Shown here: piece after piece, positions 33,301 through 45,300 of the stretch | How positions within the stretch are numbered: position 1 is the first letter of the stretch | Layout of the letters: every line of letters begins with the position of its first letter | Assembly: GCF_040183065.1 (NCBI RefSeq) | Contig: NC_091128.1 | Coordinates: forward strand, 174,956,668-175,020,667 | From: Periplaneta americana | Taxonomy: Eukaryota; Arthropoda; Insecta; Blattodea; Blattidae | Direction of reading: 5' to 3' | Length of the DNA: 64,000 nucleotides | The notes under the pieces: model-generated | Told to the model about the DNA's origin: nothing | The model's input: the letters and a program-made list of their open reading frames with translations, nothing else | Databases searched by the model: none | Translations under genes and position numbers: made by a program

Positions 33301-36300
33301 CAAAAGTGATATTCCTCGAAAGTTACCACAGTTGGTTTTGTCCCCCTTCTTAAAAATAGCTTTCACTATTAAAAAAAAAACAATGCCTACCAGTAGCCTT
33401 TTCTTTTTCTTTCTTTTCTCCAGTTTATTATTGAATTCATTTTGTAAAATTCTGTTAGTAATTTAATTTACAAAACTTACCCCCAGAGTGGCCTTCATAA
33501 AATGACAAAGTAGGCCTACTTATACCTAACAAAATGTAATAATATTAAATAATAAAAGAAGAACATAAACACGAATTTAGAGTAACTTACATATAACAAA
33601 AATCATTGATATTATGTAAAGGTAAAAAAAAGCTATCCCCATAACATGCCATGAAGGCACTTGGGGGGGCATGGAGGTAGAGCCCCATGCTTTCCATGAC
33701 CTCGGCACTAGAATGAGGTGGTGTGGTCGGCACCACGCTCTGACCGCCTTTTACCCCCGGGAAAGACCCAGTACTCAATTTTATAGGAGCCTGAGTGAAC
33801 CTTGGGGCCGTCCTGAAAGTACAATTTCTTTACAGATCGTTCTCGGTAAATTAAATCGTTCACAAAAATTTTAAAAATGTTTCTTTATAGTACCTCGGCT
33901 TCCAATAAATAGGTCCATTATATTAATTGTCTTCAGATGAAAATAGTTTTTAAAGAAGTCAGATGTTGGTTCATAAATCTGCTTCTTCTCGTCTACTTCC
34001 AAAGGCTGATCACACTGATGCCATGTCATAACTTATAATCATTCGTAAATTTATTTTTAAAGCCTTCTTAAGATTAAGGTTTCCTATGTCACGCCATAAT
34101 ACAAATACCTAGTTTTTATTTATATTTTGATTTCAGTTCTAAAGTATTGTTGATAATAACTGACATTGTCAGTTGCATTTTAAAATGGTTTACAAAATAA
34201 TTAAATAACCTAAAAAATGTGAGCAAGCTTATTCATTTCCTTTGAACAAATTTATCCTAATGCATTGAATTTATTGTAAAGTTTGACTGTACCATTTCTT
34301 CATTCCGCGGTGTGCGTATGCTTGCGCGTGCAGTTTTTTTATACAGGGTGTTTCAAAAGTAGAGGGCATATTTCAGGTATGCATTTCCCATATGTAGACA
34401 ATAGCAAAAGTTCATTACAACATGTGTCCAGAAATGTTTGGTTTCCGAGTTCACCGGAACGTTTTTCTTCCCACAGGTAGTTTGCCTTTACAGAAGATGT
34501 TCAAAATGTCCACCTCCTGCTTGAATACAGGTCTCACATCGATGTCTCATGGCCCTGTGAACACAATTCCAAATTTCAGGAGTATTGCATATTTTCTCAC
34601 AACCTGCCACAATTCGATTCAGAAGGGATTCCATGTCAGGCACCGGAAACGAATACACCAGTGATTTTAAATCGCCCCGTTTTCCTCGGTAGCATAGTTG
34701 GTATAGCGCCGGCATTCTATGCTCGAGGTTGCGGGTTCAATCCCGGCCGAGGTCAATGGCATTTAAGTGTGTTTAAATGCGACAGGCTCATGTCAGTAGG
34801 TTTACTAGCGTGTAAAAGAACCTCTGCGGGAAAAAAAAATTCCGGCACACAGGCAACGCTGATATAACCTCTGCAGTTGCGGGCGTCGTTAAATAAACCA
34901 TAATTTATTATTATTTATTATTAAATGGCCCCACAAGTAGAAATCTATAGGGTTCACCTGGTTGGCGAGTTGGTATAGCGCTGGCCTTCTATGCCCAAGG
35001 TTGCGGGTTCGATCCTGGGCCAGGTCGATGGCATTTAAGTGTGCTTAAATGTGACAGGCTCATGTCAGTAAATTTACTGGCATGTAAAAGAACTCCTGCG
35101 GGACAAAATTCCGGCACACCGGCGACGCTGATATAACCTCTGCAGTTGCGAGCGTCGTTAAATAAAACATAACATTCGATAGGGTTCAAATCAGGTGAGC
35201 GTGGAGGCCAAGCAATTGGGCCACCTCTACCTATCCATCGATGAGGTTACCTCTCCTGGTACAAACGATGAGCCAGGGCAGCTTTGCCGTCCGCCTTACC
35301 GTACATGAAGGGCACTTCTGCCAGCTCCTGATTTGAGTACATGTCGCACAGTACGACGCCAAACACAACACTCACTGTACCCTTCGCCTTGGAATTAACT
35401 GTCAAGAGTGTTCTCTGTTAAGATCTTCTGTCATGGCACCTACCTGCGGGAAGAAAAACATTCCGGTGAATATCACTGTTCTGAAGACCTGAAATTATGC
35501 CCTCTATTTTTTAAACACCCTGTATATACATTGTAGTGTTTTGCTTTGTTTATAGTTCGGTTATGAAAGACAAGACAGAAAAGACAAGAACCTCAGCAAG
35601 TGGTTGTCGTGGATTCTGCGCCATGGAGCTGTGAAAGAAGGCTTGCACATTGGTGCAGATGGCTTTGTGGACGTGTCCGAAATAGAACAGAACAGAGGGT
35701 TCCATGGCAAGTTCACTCTTGCTGACATTGAGAGAGTTGTCGCTGAGAACGACAAGCAAAGATTCACTCTGAGAACTCATCCTGAATCTGGGAAACTTCA
35801 GATAAAAGCAAACCAGGGCCATTCGATTGGTGTGAGTAAAACTTGTGCTACAAAGATCATCACAAATCTGTGACACTTTATTTACGTGAAGAAATTAAAT
35901 ATGATTGCTTTTATTGATATAATTGAAGACACATTTTGCGTACTAGAATTTAAAATGTTAATTTAAAAAATGGCAGGTAATACTAATATCTTTCTTGTAG
36001 GTAATTTGTCATTTCTAAATTCTACAAGAATCACCCATTCTTTATCTTTTAACAAAAAAAGAAGTTTAATTTTTTGACCAGTGTAATTTTTGTTCGTGAA
36101 TAATCTCTGATTCTGCCATAGGAGGATCTGGAGCTCACTCAGCCTCTAAACAAAACAAATGAGTGCTGGAGTGTTGAATAGTTACCCAATCCCTCTGCAT
36201 TCACATACCTTTGCAGGTCGTGCAAGATCCTGACTTGAGTGCAGTTGTCGATGCTTCGGAGGTGCCGACTGTTATTCATGGAACTTACTTCCGTAACTGG

Positions 36301-39300
36301 GCCAGAATCAAGACAGAGGGTCTGAGTCGTATGAATAGGCTTCACATTCACTTCTGTCCTGGAGAACCTGGCGAATCTCAAGTTATCAGTGGCATGCGTT
36401 CGTCATGCCAACTTTACATCTACATTAACATGGAAAAGGCATTAGCAGGTAAAGCTGTAGCAGCATACACGAGAGAGAGACTATATTTTTATGCATGTAC
36501 AGTAGAACCCCTTTTAACGTATCTCTGAGGGATTACTTTTTTTTTGCCTTAAATAGGGGTTTTTCTTAAAAGTGGGTTTGTATAAAATGAGAATGGAAGG
36601 CTAAACTAACTATAGTCCCGTCGCTCTAAATTTCCGGCGGCCAATCACATTACAGGTCGGCTACATTTAAACGTGCGCGTCTTATGATTCACTGATGAAG
36701 AAGTTATGAATTTCCTAAGGCTCGATAAATACTTAATATAATCGCCCGCCATTTTGGCTCTTTCGTTTGCGTTCACGAAAAGCACACGAGGACTTTATTT
36801 GCTGAATCACAGTGCGTTTGATTTATTATCGTAGGAGCTACGACATGATAATGTTTAATGGTGTGGCAAATAGATCCCTCGTCTGGTAGCTCGGCAACGA
36901 AAGAGCAAAAATGGCGAACGATACTACCTACCTAGACTTTATAGAGCCTTGACTTCCTAAGACGTAAGCAAAGAGGAGGAGTCACGCCGGGAATAACAGC
37001 GTCGCGATTATAATGCTAACGTGTATGTTATATATCAAACATTATAATCATTTAATTAGACCCACAATTATTATTTACAATAAATTTCATTGTACAGTCA
37101 AATGTCGTTTTAACGAATTTAGGAACCCTGTCAGTATTTTCGTTATACTGGAAAATGTCGTTTTAACGAATTTCTAGGGATCCTGTCAGTATTTTTGTTA
37201 TACTGGAAAATGTAGTTTTAACGAATTTCTAGTGACTCTGTCATTGTTTTCGTTATACGAAAAATGTTTTAACGAATTTCTAGGGACCCTGTCAGTATTT
37301 TCGTTATACTGACAAATGTCGTTTTAACGAATTTCTAGGGACCCTGTCATTTTCGTTATACTGGAAAATGTCGCCTTAACGAATTTCTAAGGACCCTGTC
37401 ATTTTCGTTATACTGGAAAATGTCGTTTTAACGAATTTCTAGGGACCCTGTCAGTATTTTCGTTATACTGGAAAATGTCGTTTTAGCGAATTTCTAGGGA
37501 CCCTGTCATTTTCGTTATACTGGAAAATGTCGTTTTAGCGAATTTCTAGGGACCCTGTCATTTTCGTTATACTGGAAAATGTCGTTTTAGCGAATTACTA
37601 GGGACCCTGTCAGTATTTTCGTTATACTGGAAAATGTCGTTTTAACGAATTTCTAGGGACCTTGCCATTTTCGTTATACTGGAAAATGCCGTTTTAACGA
37701 ATTTCTAGGGACCCTGTCATTATTTTCGTTATACTGGAAAATGCCGTTTTAACGAATTTCTAGGGACCCTGTCAGTATTTTCGTTATACTGGAAAATGTC
37801 GTTTTAACGAATTTCTAGGGACCTTGCCATTTTCGTTATACTGGAAAATGCCGTTTTAACGAATTTCTAGGGACCCTGTCATTATTTTCGTTATACTGGA
37901 AAATGTCGTTTTAACGAATTTCTAGGGACCTTGCCATTTTCGTTATACTGGAAAATGTCGTTTTAACGAATTTCTAGGGACCCTGTCATTTTCGTTATAC
38001 TGGAAAATGTCGTTTTAGCGAATTTCTAGGGACCCTGTCATTATTTTCGTTATACTGGAAAATGCCGTTTTAACGAATTTCTAGGGACCCTGTCAGTATT
38101 TTCGTTATACTGGAAAATGTCGTTTTAACGAATTTCTAGGGACCTTGCCATTTTCGTTATACTGGAAAATGCCGTTTTAACGAATTTCTAGGGACCCTGT
38201 CATTATTTTCGTTATACTGGAAAATGTCGTTTTAACGAATTTCTAGGGACTTGTCATTATTTTTGTTACACTGGAAGTTCATTATACAGTTATCCATGCT
38301 AATGAAGGGGGTTGAACAGTTAATCGAAAAGATCGGTTAATCAGTACTATAGAAGATTTTCGTAAATTTAGTGAATAATATCTACACTTTCGTAATTTCT
38401 TACATGTCGTGTATTTAACACGCTAGGTAGTGGATCAGAAGTTCACTAATTTGTCTGGTTTTAAGGGGCAAGAAAACTCCTTGAGCACAGAAAAAGATCT
38501 GTCTGCATTTAAAACTTGTATGCTATGCTGTGCAAATTTTCCATTTATATCTAAAAGATGAATAGCGATGGTTTTTGTCTGTTGCAGATGGAATTCCATT
38601 TTATAGATCTCTGAACAACGTCATACTTAGTTCTGGAAATAGCAGCGGGTACATTGAACCTAAGTATTTCTCGAAGGTTGTTGAGGTGTCTACAAGTAAG
38701 TACTCCTTTAAAATACCGTTAGTTGGAAAGGAATGATTGCATTTGCTATGTCTGTATTTTTACAAGAAGTTGCATTACAGCTGTGACTTCACTCATGTTG
38801 TGGAGTGCTGTTGCAGCTACTTGATCATGACCTATTCTTTCTTCTGTACTCGTCACCAGTGGGCTGATGCCCACGTGCATCAACATCAGTTAATGTAACC
38901 ACCGGTTAAAATTTCTACCTAACCCATAGTTAAGCATTTTTACAGTGCATTGACCTTGGTTAGGACTTAAGTAGGAGGTTAACCGCGGTAATCTCTAACA
39001 GACCATATTTGAGCGATTAGTAGACCAAGTAAAACAAAATGGCTGCCAGATCCACAGGTGATTATTTCGAAGACGATTATTATTGTACAGTACTTGAATT
39101 ACTTGGATATAGATGATGGTGAGCGTGAAAGAGATGATTCTTACGAGAAATTAGGTGACAGAAAATTTCAGGAGGGATTTCGTTTATCAAAATAATTTCT
39201 GCTGCAAGAAATGGGTCACTTGAAATAGCACAGAAACATTCATATTTTTCCTACGGATCGGCTGCTTATATTACGATTTTATACAACTGATATTTTCTGT

Positions 39301-42300
39301 ATTTTAAGAGGGAACACTCGAATATCCCTTTCTCTACGTCACGGCTGAACGAAGAGAGGTTATGGATGGATAATGCACAGTTCCCTGGTATAAATGGGAT
39401 CCTGGATCGTACACACATTCGTACTTACCTTCTTCATCCTTTTCCTTTATGGATATTCCATCTTTTTCATATTAATTACGGTATATAATATATTTAAATA
39501 TAGTAATTAAGTCTATCAACCAGGATACACATTGTGTCATCTCCTGAAGTATACACATCTCCTTCACTGTCAGATTTCACCAAAATTCACACCTGCAACC
39601 AAAAAACGCATTTCAACAATCCAACGAAATTTCCATAAAAACTTTGACAGTTTATGATTAACATGCAGAAAACCACATCCGGATATTATATATCAGTGAT
39701 TTGTTATTTACATCTGAAGTTGTAAGATTTCATGTGGACACTCTGTATAGTTCTACACTATATATTTTTTTTCCGCAAAGAGGAAAAAATTTGTAAAAAA
39801 AAAAAGTTCCAAATGAGACTGAATTTATGAAGCATGCAGAATTTGTAGGTATTTCTCACAGAAAAAATGTTTCGTATATAACTCTTGAATATGTTATTCA
39901 GTTTGGTTAACCCCTAAACCCGGTATTTAGAAGTCCCGGTGCTAAGCACTGAAGCAGTGTTTAAATCTCCTAGTAGTATTAAATTTATGTTACGTCACTC
40001 TCTTATTTCTATTTTCGAAATGGTTAAACAGAATACAATCATACGACCGTTAAAATCAGACTCCCTGCAATACATTCGTAAAAACCGCATGAAAATATCT
40101 CGAATTTATTACGAAATGTGGCCGGTTTTGTGCAATTGTGCATGATGTGTACACGTGTAGTATAACCTCTAAAGTACTAACCTAGAGAGCTGCATACTCA
40201 TGTTATGGCAAATCGGCCTGAGGAGTTAATGAAGGTGAACATAACAGACTCAAGACAGAATTTACAGCTTATCAATATGATACATTTCCTGAACACGTTA
40301 TAAATGGATCTAGAATAGATGCAAATAGAGCCAAAATTGCACATTTCAGAAATGAAAGTGACAGTGGCAGTTCCTCGGGGGAGGGAAGGGAGGAACGTCC
40401 TCCTCACATTTTTCTTCTTTTGAAAGTAAATACCAAATGAAATATGTGCCTTGAAATTCGAGGAAGATTCGATAATTTTTAAGTTCACAGCTATAACAAG
40501 AACTCGGATGATCTAGTTTTAAACAATGCGCGCTCATGTGCTGTAGAAAACTGTGAGAAAGATGCGAGATTGTCTGTGTGGAGGAAAGGCACTCCATTCC
40601 TCCTCTACTGCAGTTAACACACATAGACAACAGCGCACTAGCGGCCAGAGAAAGAAGCAGAGTTTTAAAGCGAGTAAATGAACGGAGAGGGAGGAGATCC
40701 TCCTCTGAATCAGCGCATGGGCGGGAAATAGAAACCGACTGGTCGTGCAGCAAGCTCGCTACCGCTGCCATCTAACGATGTTGCATTCAACCGGACTATA
40801 ACACATCTAGGAGGAGACACAATAAAAGCAGTTTTAATGCAATGCTTTGAAAGACACCATATAAACTTTTTTTTTAAATTATAAATCAAAAATATTATTC
40901 ATTGCACTTTATATAGGCTACTATTCATGGTTTGAAACTTTCGTGGATATTTGAAAGTTAAAGTCGGGTTTATGTAAAACAAAGAGGAAGTAGTTCTACG
41001 TAGTTGGCACCTGAAATTCACTTCTATTCATTGTTTACTAGACAGGGCAACAGCCAAATTGTCAATTTTGTACAAATATATTTGAAACTGAAAGTAGGTA
41101 CTCCAAACTACATCATTTTTAACATGAAAAATTAATCGGCCACCGGCAGCTTTGAACAATAATGACAATATGACTTTACAAGAACTGACATTCTTCAAAA
41201 GTATGTGATACTGAACTTGTAAAATGTACATGTGGCAACAGGGACCATGTGTGTGGGTGCAGTGTTCTCGCTTTCCTCAGATTATTATTTCCCATTCCCA
41301 TTTCCGTAAAACGGTTTCGGTTACGTGTTAGTAGCTAGTCTCTTCCAACACGTGTGATGCTGTAGTGTTCTCGAAAAATGCTACGAGGTTGTGAATTTCC
41401 TTGTAATTGTTAATTTGCGCAATTAATCAACAATGAAAGGAAGTGAAAACATAATATATTTTGGACAATTTAGGAAACTCAGTTTACAAGAACAGATTAT
41501 TGCTATACAGAAGGGAAGGCAAACCCCAACACTACCTGGTCTTACAGGTATGCATGTAGGCTAATTTGTAGAATATTTCATTCAAGAAGGTGTCATTTCA
41601 TGCTGTTAACCTCTTTCCTCCTCTTAAGAAATATGCAGGAGCCGCCACTGGAAAGTGAGCATAAAACAATCCGTAAAGTTGTGTTTCCAGTACTGTTTGC
41701 CTCACAGTAACTATTCTACGGAAAGAGTTTGCAGTATTAGGAGAAAAATCAGACAGAATTCAGGCCTACATTGAACATATCAACACTGGACTCGTTTCTG
41801 ATCCATTATCATTAGTTTGAATGTTATTCGTAAAAATTCAAATATACAGTGAATCATGCTTTGGAGTTGTTTGCATCGTAATACATACATTGGAACATAA
41901 ACTAAATGGAGGATTGAGCTGAGACGATAAGTGCAGTGGTTATGGGGAAGATAGGCCTGTTGATTATCAGGTGCACCACATCTATGCGGCCAAGTATATT
42001 GAAGTGGAAGGAGGGATATTTGAAAATCTACTTCCAAACTGAGGTATGTTTATTTTATGATTAATACAGTATTTTGAATTAATATTTCTGTATAATTTCG
42101 AGGGAAAAATTGTTCCGGAGACGGGTATCGAACCCGGGACCTTTGGTTTAACGTACCAACGCTCTACCACTGAGCTACCCAGGAACTCTAACCGACACCG
42201 ATCCAATTTTTCCCTCTATATCTACAGACCTCAAAGTGGGCTGACAACCGTCAAGCAACCAACTTCGAGTGCACACTAACTCCGTGTGACTTAAATTGTG

Positions 42301-45300
42301 GTTTTCTGTTAACGAACAGTGACGTGTATTATGCAAATCAAGATTTCAGGTATAACTCCCTGTAAAGTTGATCTGAATAATTTCGAGGGAAAAATTGTTC
42401 CGGAGCCGGGTATCGAACCCGGGACCTTTGGTTTAACGTACCAACGCTCTACCACTGAGCTACCCGGGAACTCTAACCGACACCGATCCAATTTTTCCCT
42501 CTATATCCACAGACCTCAAAGTGGGCTGACAACCGTCAAGCAACCAACTTCGAGTGCACACTAACTCCGTGTGACTTAAATTGTGGTTTTCTGTTAACGA
42601 ACAGTGACGTGTATTATGCAAATCAAGATTTCAGGTATAACTCCCTGTAAAGTTGATCTGAATAATTTCGAGGGAAAAATTGTTCCGGAGCCGGGTATCG
42701 AACCCGGGACCTTTGGTTTAACGTACCAACGCTCTACCACTGAGCTACCCGGGAACTCTAACCGACACCGATCCAATTTTTCCCTCTATATCCACAGACC
42801 TCAAAGTGGGCTGACAACCGTCAAGCAACCAACTTCGAGTGCACACTATCTCCGTGTGACTTAAATTGTGGTTTTCTGTTAACGAACAGTGACGTGTATT
42901 ATGCAAATCAAGATTTCAGGAATAACTCCCTGTAAAGTTGATTTGAATAATTTTCGAGGGAAAAGTTGTTCCGGAGCCGGGTATCGAACCCGGGACCTTT
43001 GGTTTAACGTACCAACGCTCTACCACTGAGCTGCCCGGGAACTCTAACCGACACCGATCCAATTTTTCCCTCTATATCCACAGACTCAAAGTGGGCTGAC
43101 AACCGTCAAGCAACCAACTTCGAGTGCACACTAACTCCGTGTGACTTAAATGTGGTTTTCTGTTAACGAACAGTGACGTGTATTATGCAAATCAAGATTT
43201 CAGGAATAACTCCCTGTAAAGTTGATTTGAATAATTTTCGAGGGAAAAGTTGTTCCGGAGCCGGGTATCGAACCCGGGACCTTTGGTTTAACGTACCAAC
43301 GCTCTACCACTGAGCTACCCGGGAACTCTAACCGACACCGATCCAATTTTTCCCTCTATATCCACAGACCTCAAAGTGGGCTGACAACCGTCAAGCAACC
43401 AACTTCGAGTGCACACTAACTCCGTGTGACTTAAATTGTGGTTTTCTGTTAACGAACAGTAACGTGTATTATGCAAATCAAGATTTCAGGTATAACTCCC
43501 TGTAAAGTTGATCTGAATAATTTCGAGGGAAAAATTGTTCCGGAGCCGGGTATCGAACCCGGGACCTTTGGTTTAACGTACCAACGCTCTGCCACTGAGC
43601 TACCCGGGAACTCTAACCGACACCGATCCAATTTTTCCCTCTATATCCACAGACCTCAAAGTGGGCTGACAACCGTCAAGCAACCAACTTCGAGTGCACA
43701 CTAACACACTAATACCTGAAATCTTGATTTGCATAATACACGTCACTGTTCGTTAACAGAAAACCACAATTTAAGTCACACGGAGTTAGTGTGCACTCGA
43801 AGTTGGTTGCTTGACGGTTGTCAGCCCACTTTGAGGTCTGTGGATATAAAGGGAAAAATTGGATCGGTGTCGGTTAGAGTTCCCGGGTAGCTCAGTGGTA
43901 GAGCGTTGGTACGTTAAACCAAAGGTCCCGGGTTCGATACCCGGCTCCGGAACAATTTTTCCCTCGAAATTATTCAAATCAACTTTACAGGGAGTTATAC
44001 CTGAAATCTTGATTTGCATAATATTTCTGTGTATTTTAAGTGAATAACTCTTAGTTGTGCTCAGAACCACTGCTACTTTCGTAGGATTCAATCAGCTGTA
44101 ACTTTTTAAGGTTCGATAAATAATCAGACCCATGTTCACACTACATTTTATGCTCAAAATGGCCTGAATAACTGATTCCTAAGTGCGGGTCATAGTCGTG
44201 AATCACTGTCTGTATTTTTTGTCCATTGTGCAGAAGTTAGGAAGAACCCACTGGTCCACACCTGTGGAGTAACGGTTAGCGCGTCTGGCCGCGAAACCAG
44301 GTGGCCCGGGTTCGATGACTCCCTCGTGAACTCTGCTAAACAGTGGTTGAAATGTGTTGGTCATAGTTCATGGGTACAAATTACACACGAGTAATCATAA
44401 ACAATTATTTAAAGTCTGAATTAGAGTAGCCTACACTTTCATGAATTTCAGGACCCTTTCTGTTCCGTCCACAGTATCGTAAGGTGTTAGTTCTCGTAAG
44501 AAATGTCTATTGTCTGTTTCGGATCGTTTTCATTTCGTATTATGATATTTCGGTACATTTTTCAGTTAAATGTGAATTAAATTGTTAAAAAGTGCTTAAG
44601 TTTACAATAGGTCGGCACGAGATCTACCGTGCTGTTCCGAGCAGGACCAAGTCAGCGGGAGTTTGCTGCAGTTTCCTTCGTACTCTGCTTATACATTCTG
44701 CATATACAAATCTGTGACAGGTTAGGTTTGGCTCATTCACATTGAAAATTAAACATAACGTAAGCGTTAACTTAAAAATGTAAACGTTACGGTAAAATCA
44801 ACAACATTCACGATGGAAACATAAACATAATCGCAAAGATACTTGGTAGCCATGGAAACATAACAACGACGCCATTTCTTCATATTCTGTCGTATACATC
44901 TGCGCTTCACGATTGTGTACTGTTTACAAATCACGTAAGCATAAGCATGAAAGTTTGGAGTTTGCAAACTTTCATGTTAACGTCTAACGGCAATGTTTAT
45001 GTGAATCATTGTGAATGATCCCATTTGATAACCTGGCCGCAAACTTCTGTGTTTATGTTACGGTTATGTTTCATTTTCATTGTGAATGGAAACCTCAACC
45101 AGGAAATTCAACCCAACCTCTGCTTAAGAGACCAGCATGCTGACCCCCCCTACACCACAGAGATGGTCGTTGTAAACTTGTTCCTTTTAAAATAATTAAA
45201 TTGTTAAAAAAAAAAACTGAGACACAAATCTCGCACAAAATTATTGGTAGGAACAGTTTATCAAATACCAATTAATCAAGGCCTTTGGAAAAAAAAATAG

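Larger units (their letters stand above)
34344..35522 (-). mobile_element. DUF4817-type DNA transposon, internally deleted
   Basis: TA duplication (34342-34343, 35523-35524); ends CAGGGTGTTTCAAAAGTAGA and complement. The reverse strand encodes [20 protein letters not shown] and [10 protein letters not shown] (DUF4817 helix-turn-helix), then [20 protein letters not shown] joined directly, so the central catalytic part is lost. C-terminus [20 protein letters not shown] to GGGHFEHLL (34715-34488). Two SINEs are nested in it. Confidence 0.8.
42092..44019. mobile_element. Multimeric tRNA-bearing element (6 tandem + 1 inverted)
   Basis: One insertion flanked by AATATTTCTGT at 42081-42091 and 44020-44030. 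Six head-to-tail units of 284-286 bp (tRNA-like gene on the - strand), then an inverted copy. Each unit: TATAACTCCCTGTAAAG, TTCGAGGGAAAAATTGTTCC, the tRNA-like gene, ACCGACACCGATCCAATTTT, CAACCGTCAAGCAACCAACT, and a CTGTTCGTTAACAG hairpin. Units differ at only a few positions, so they are young or homogenised. Confidence 0.9.

Noticed and set aside
33357..33371. ATG at 33366 as the start of the 434-codon RT protein
   Set aside because: It lies in the target-site duplication, so the frame is a chance fusion of host flank and a truncated LINE.
37096..38275. CRISPR-like regularly spaced repeat
   Set aside because: Whole units repeat without unique spacers, in a eukaryotic intron; a tandem satellite.
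40346..40771. 141-codon - strand ORF
   Set aside because: No recognisable domain and no splice context; composition looks like chance in a less AT-rich patch.
42398..42469. Functional tRNA-Asn gene cluster
   Set aside because: C33, acceptor mismatch and mobile-element context argue against decoding tRNAs.
42319..44091. Repeated short ORFs reading [18 protein letters not shown] and its antisense
   Set aside because: They translate the tRNA-like gene and its flanks in each repeat unit.
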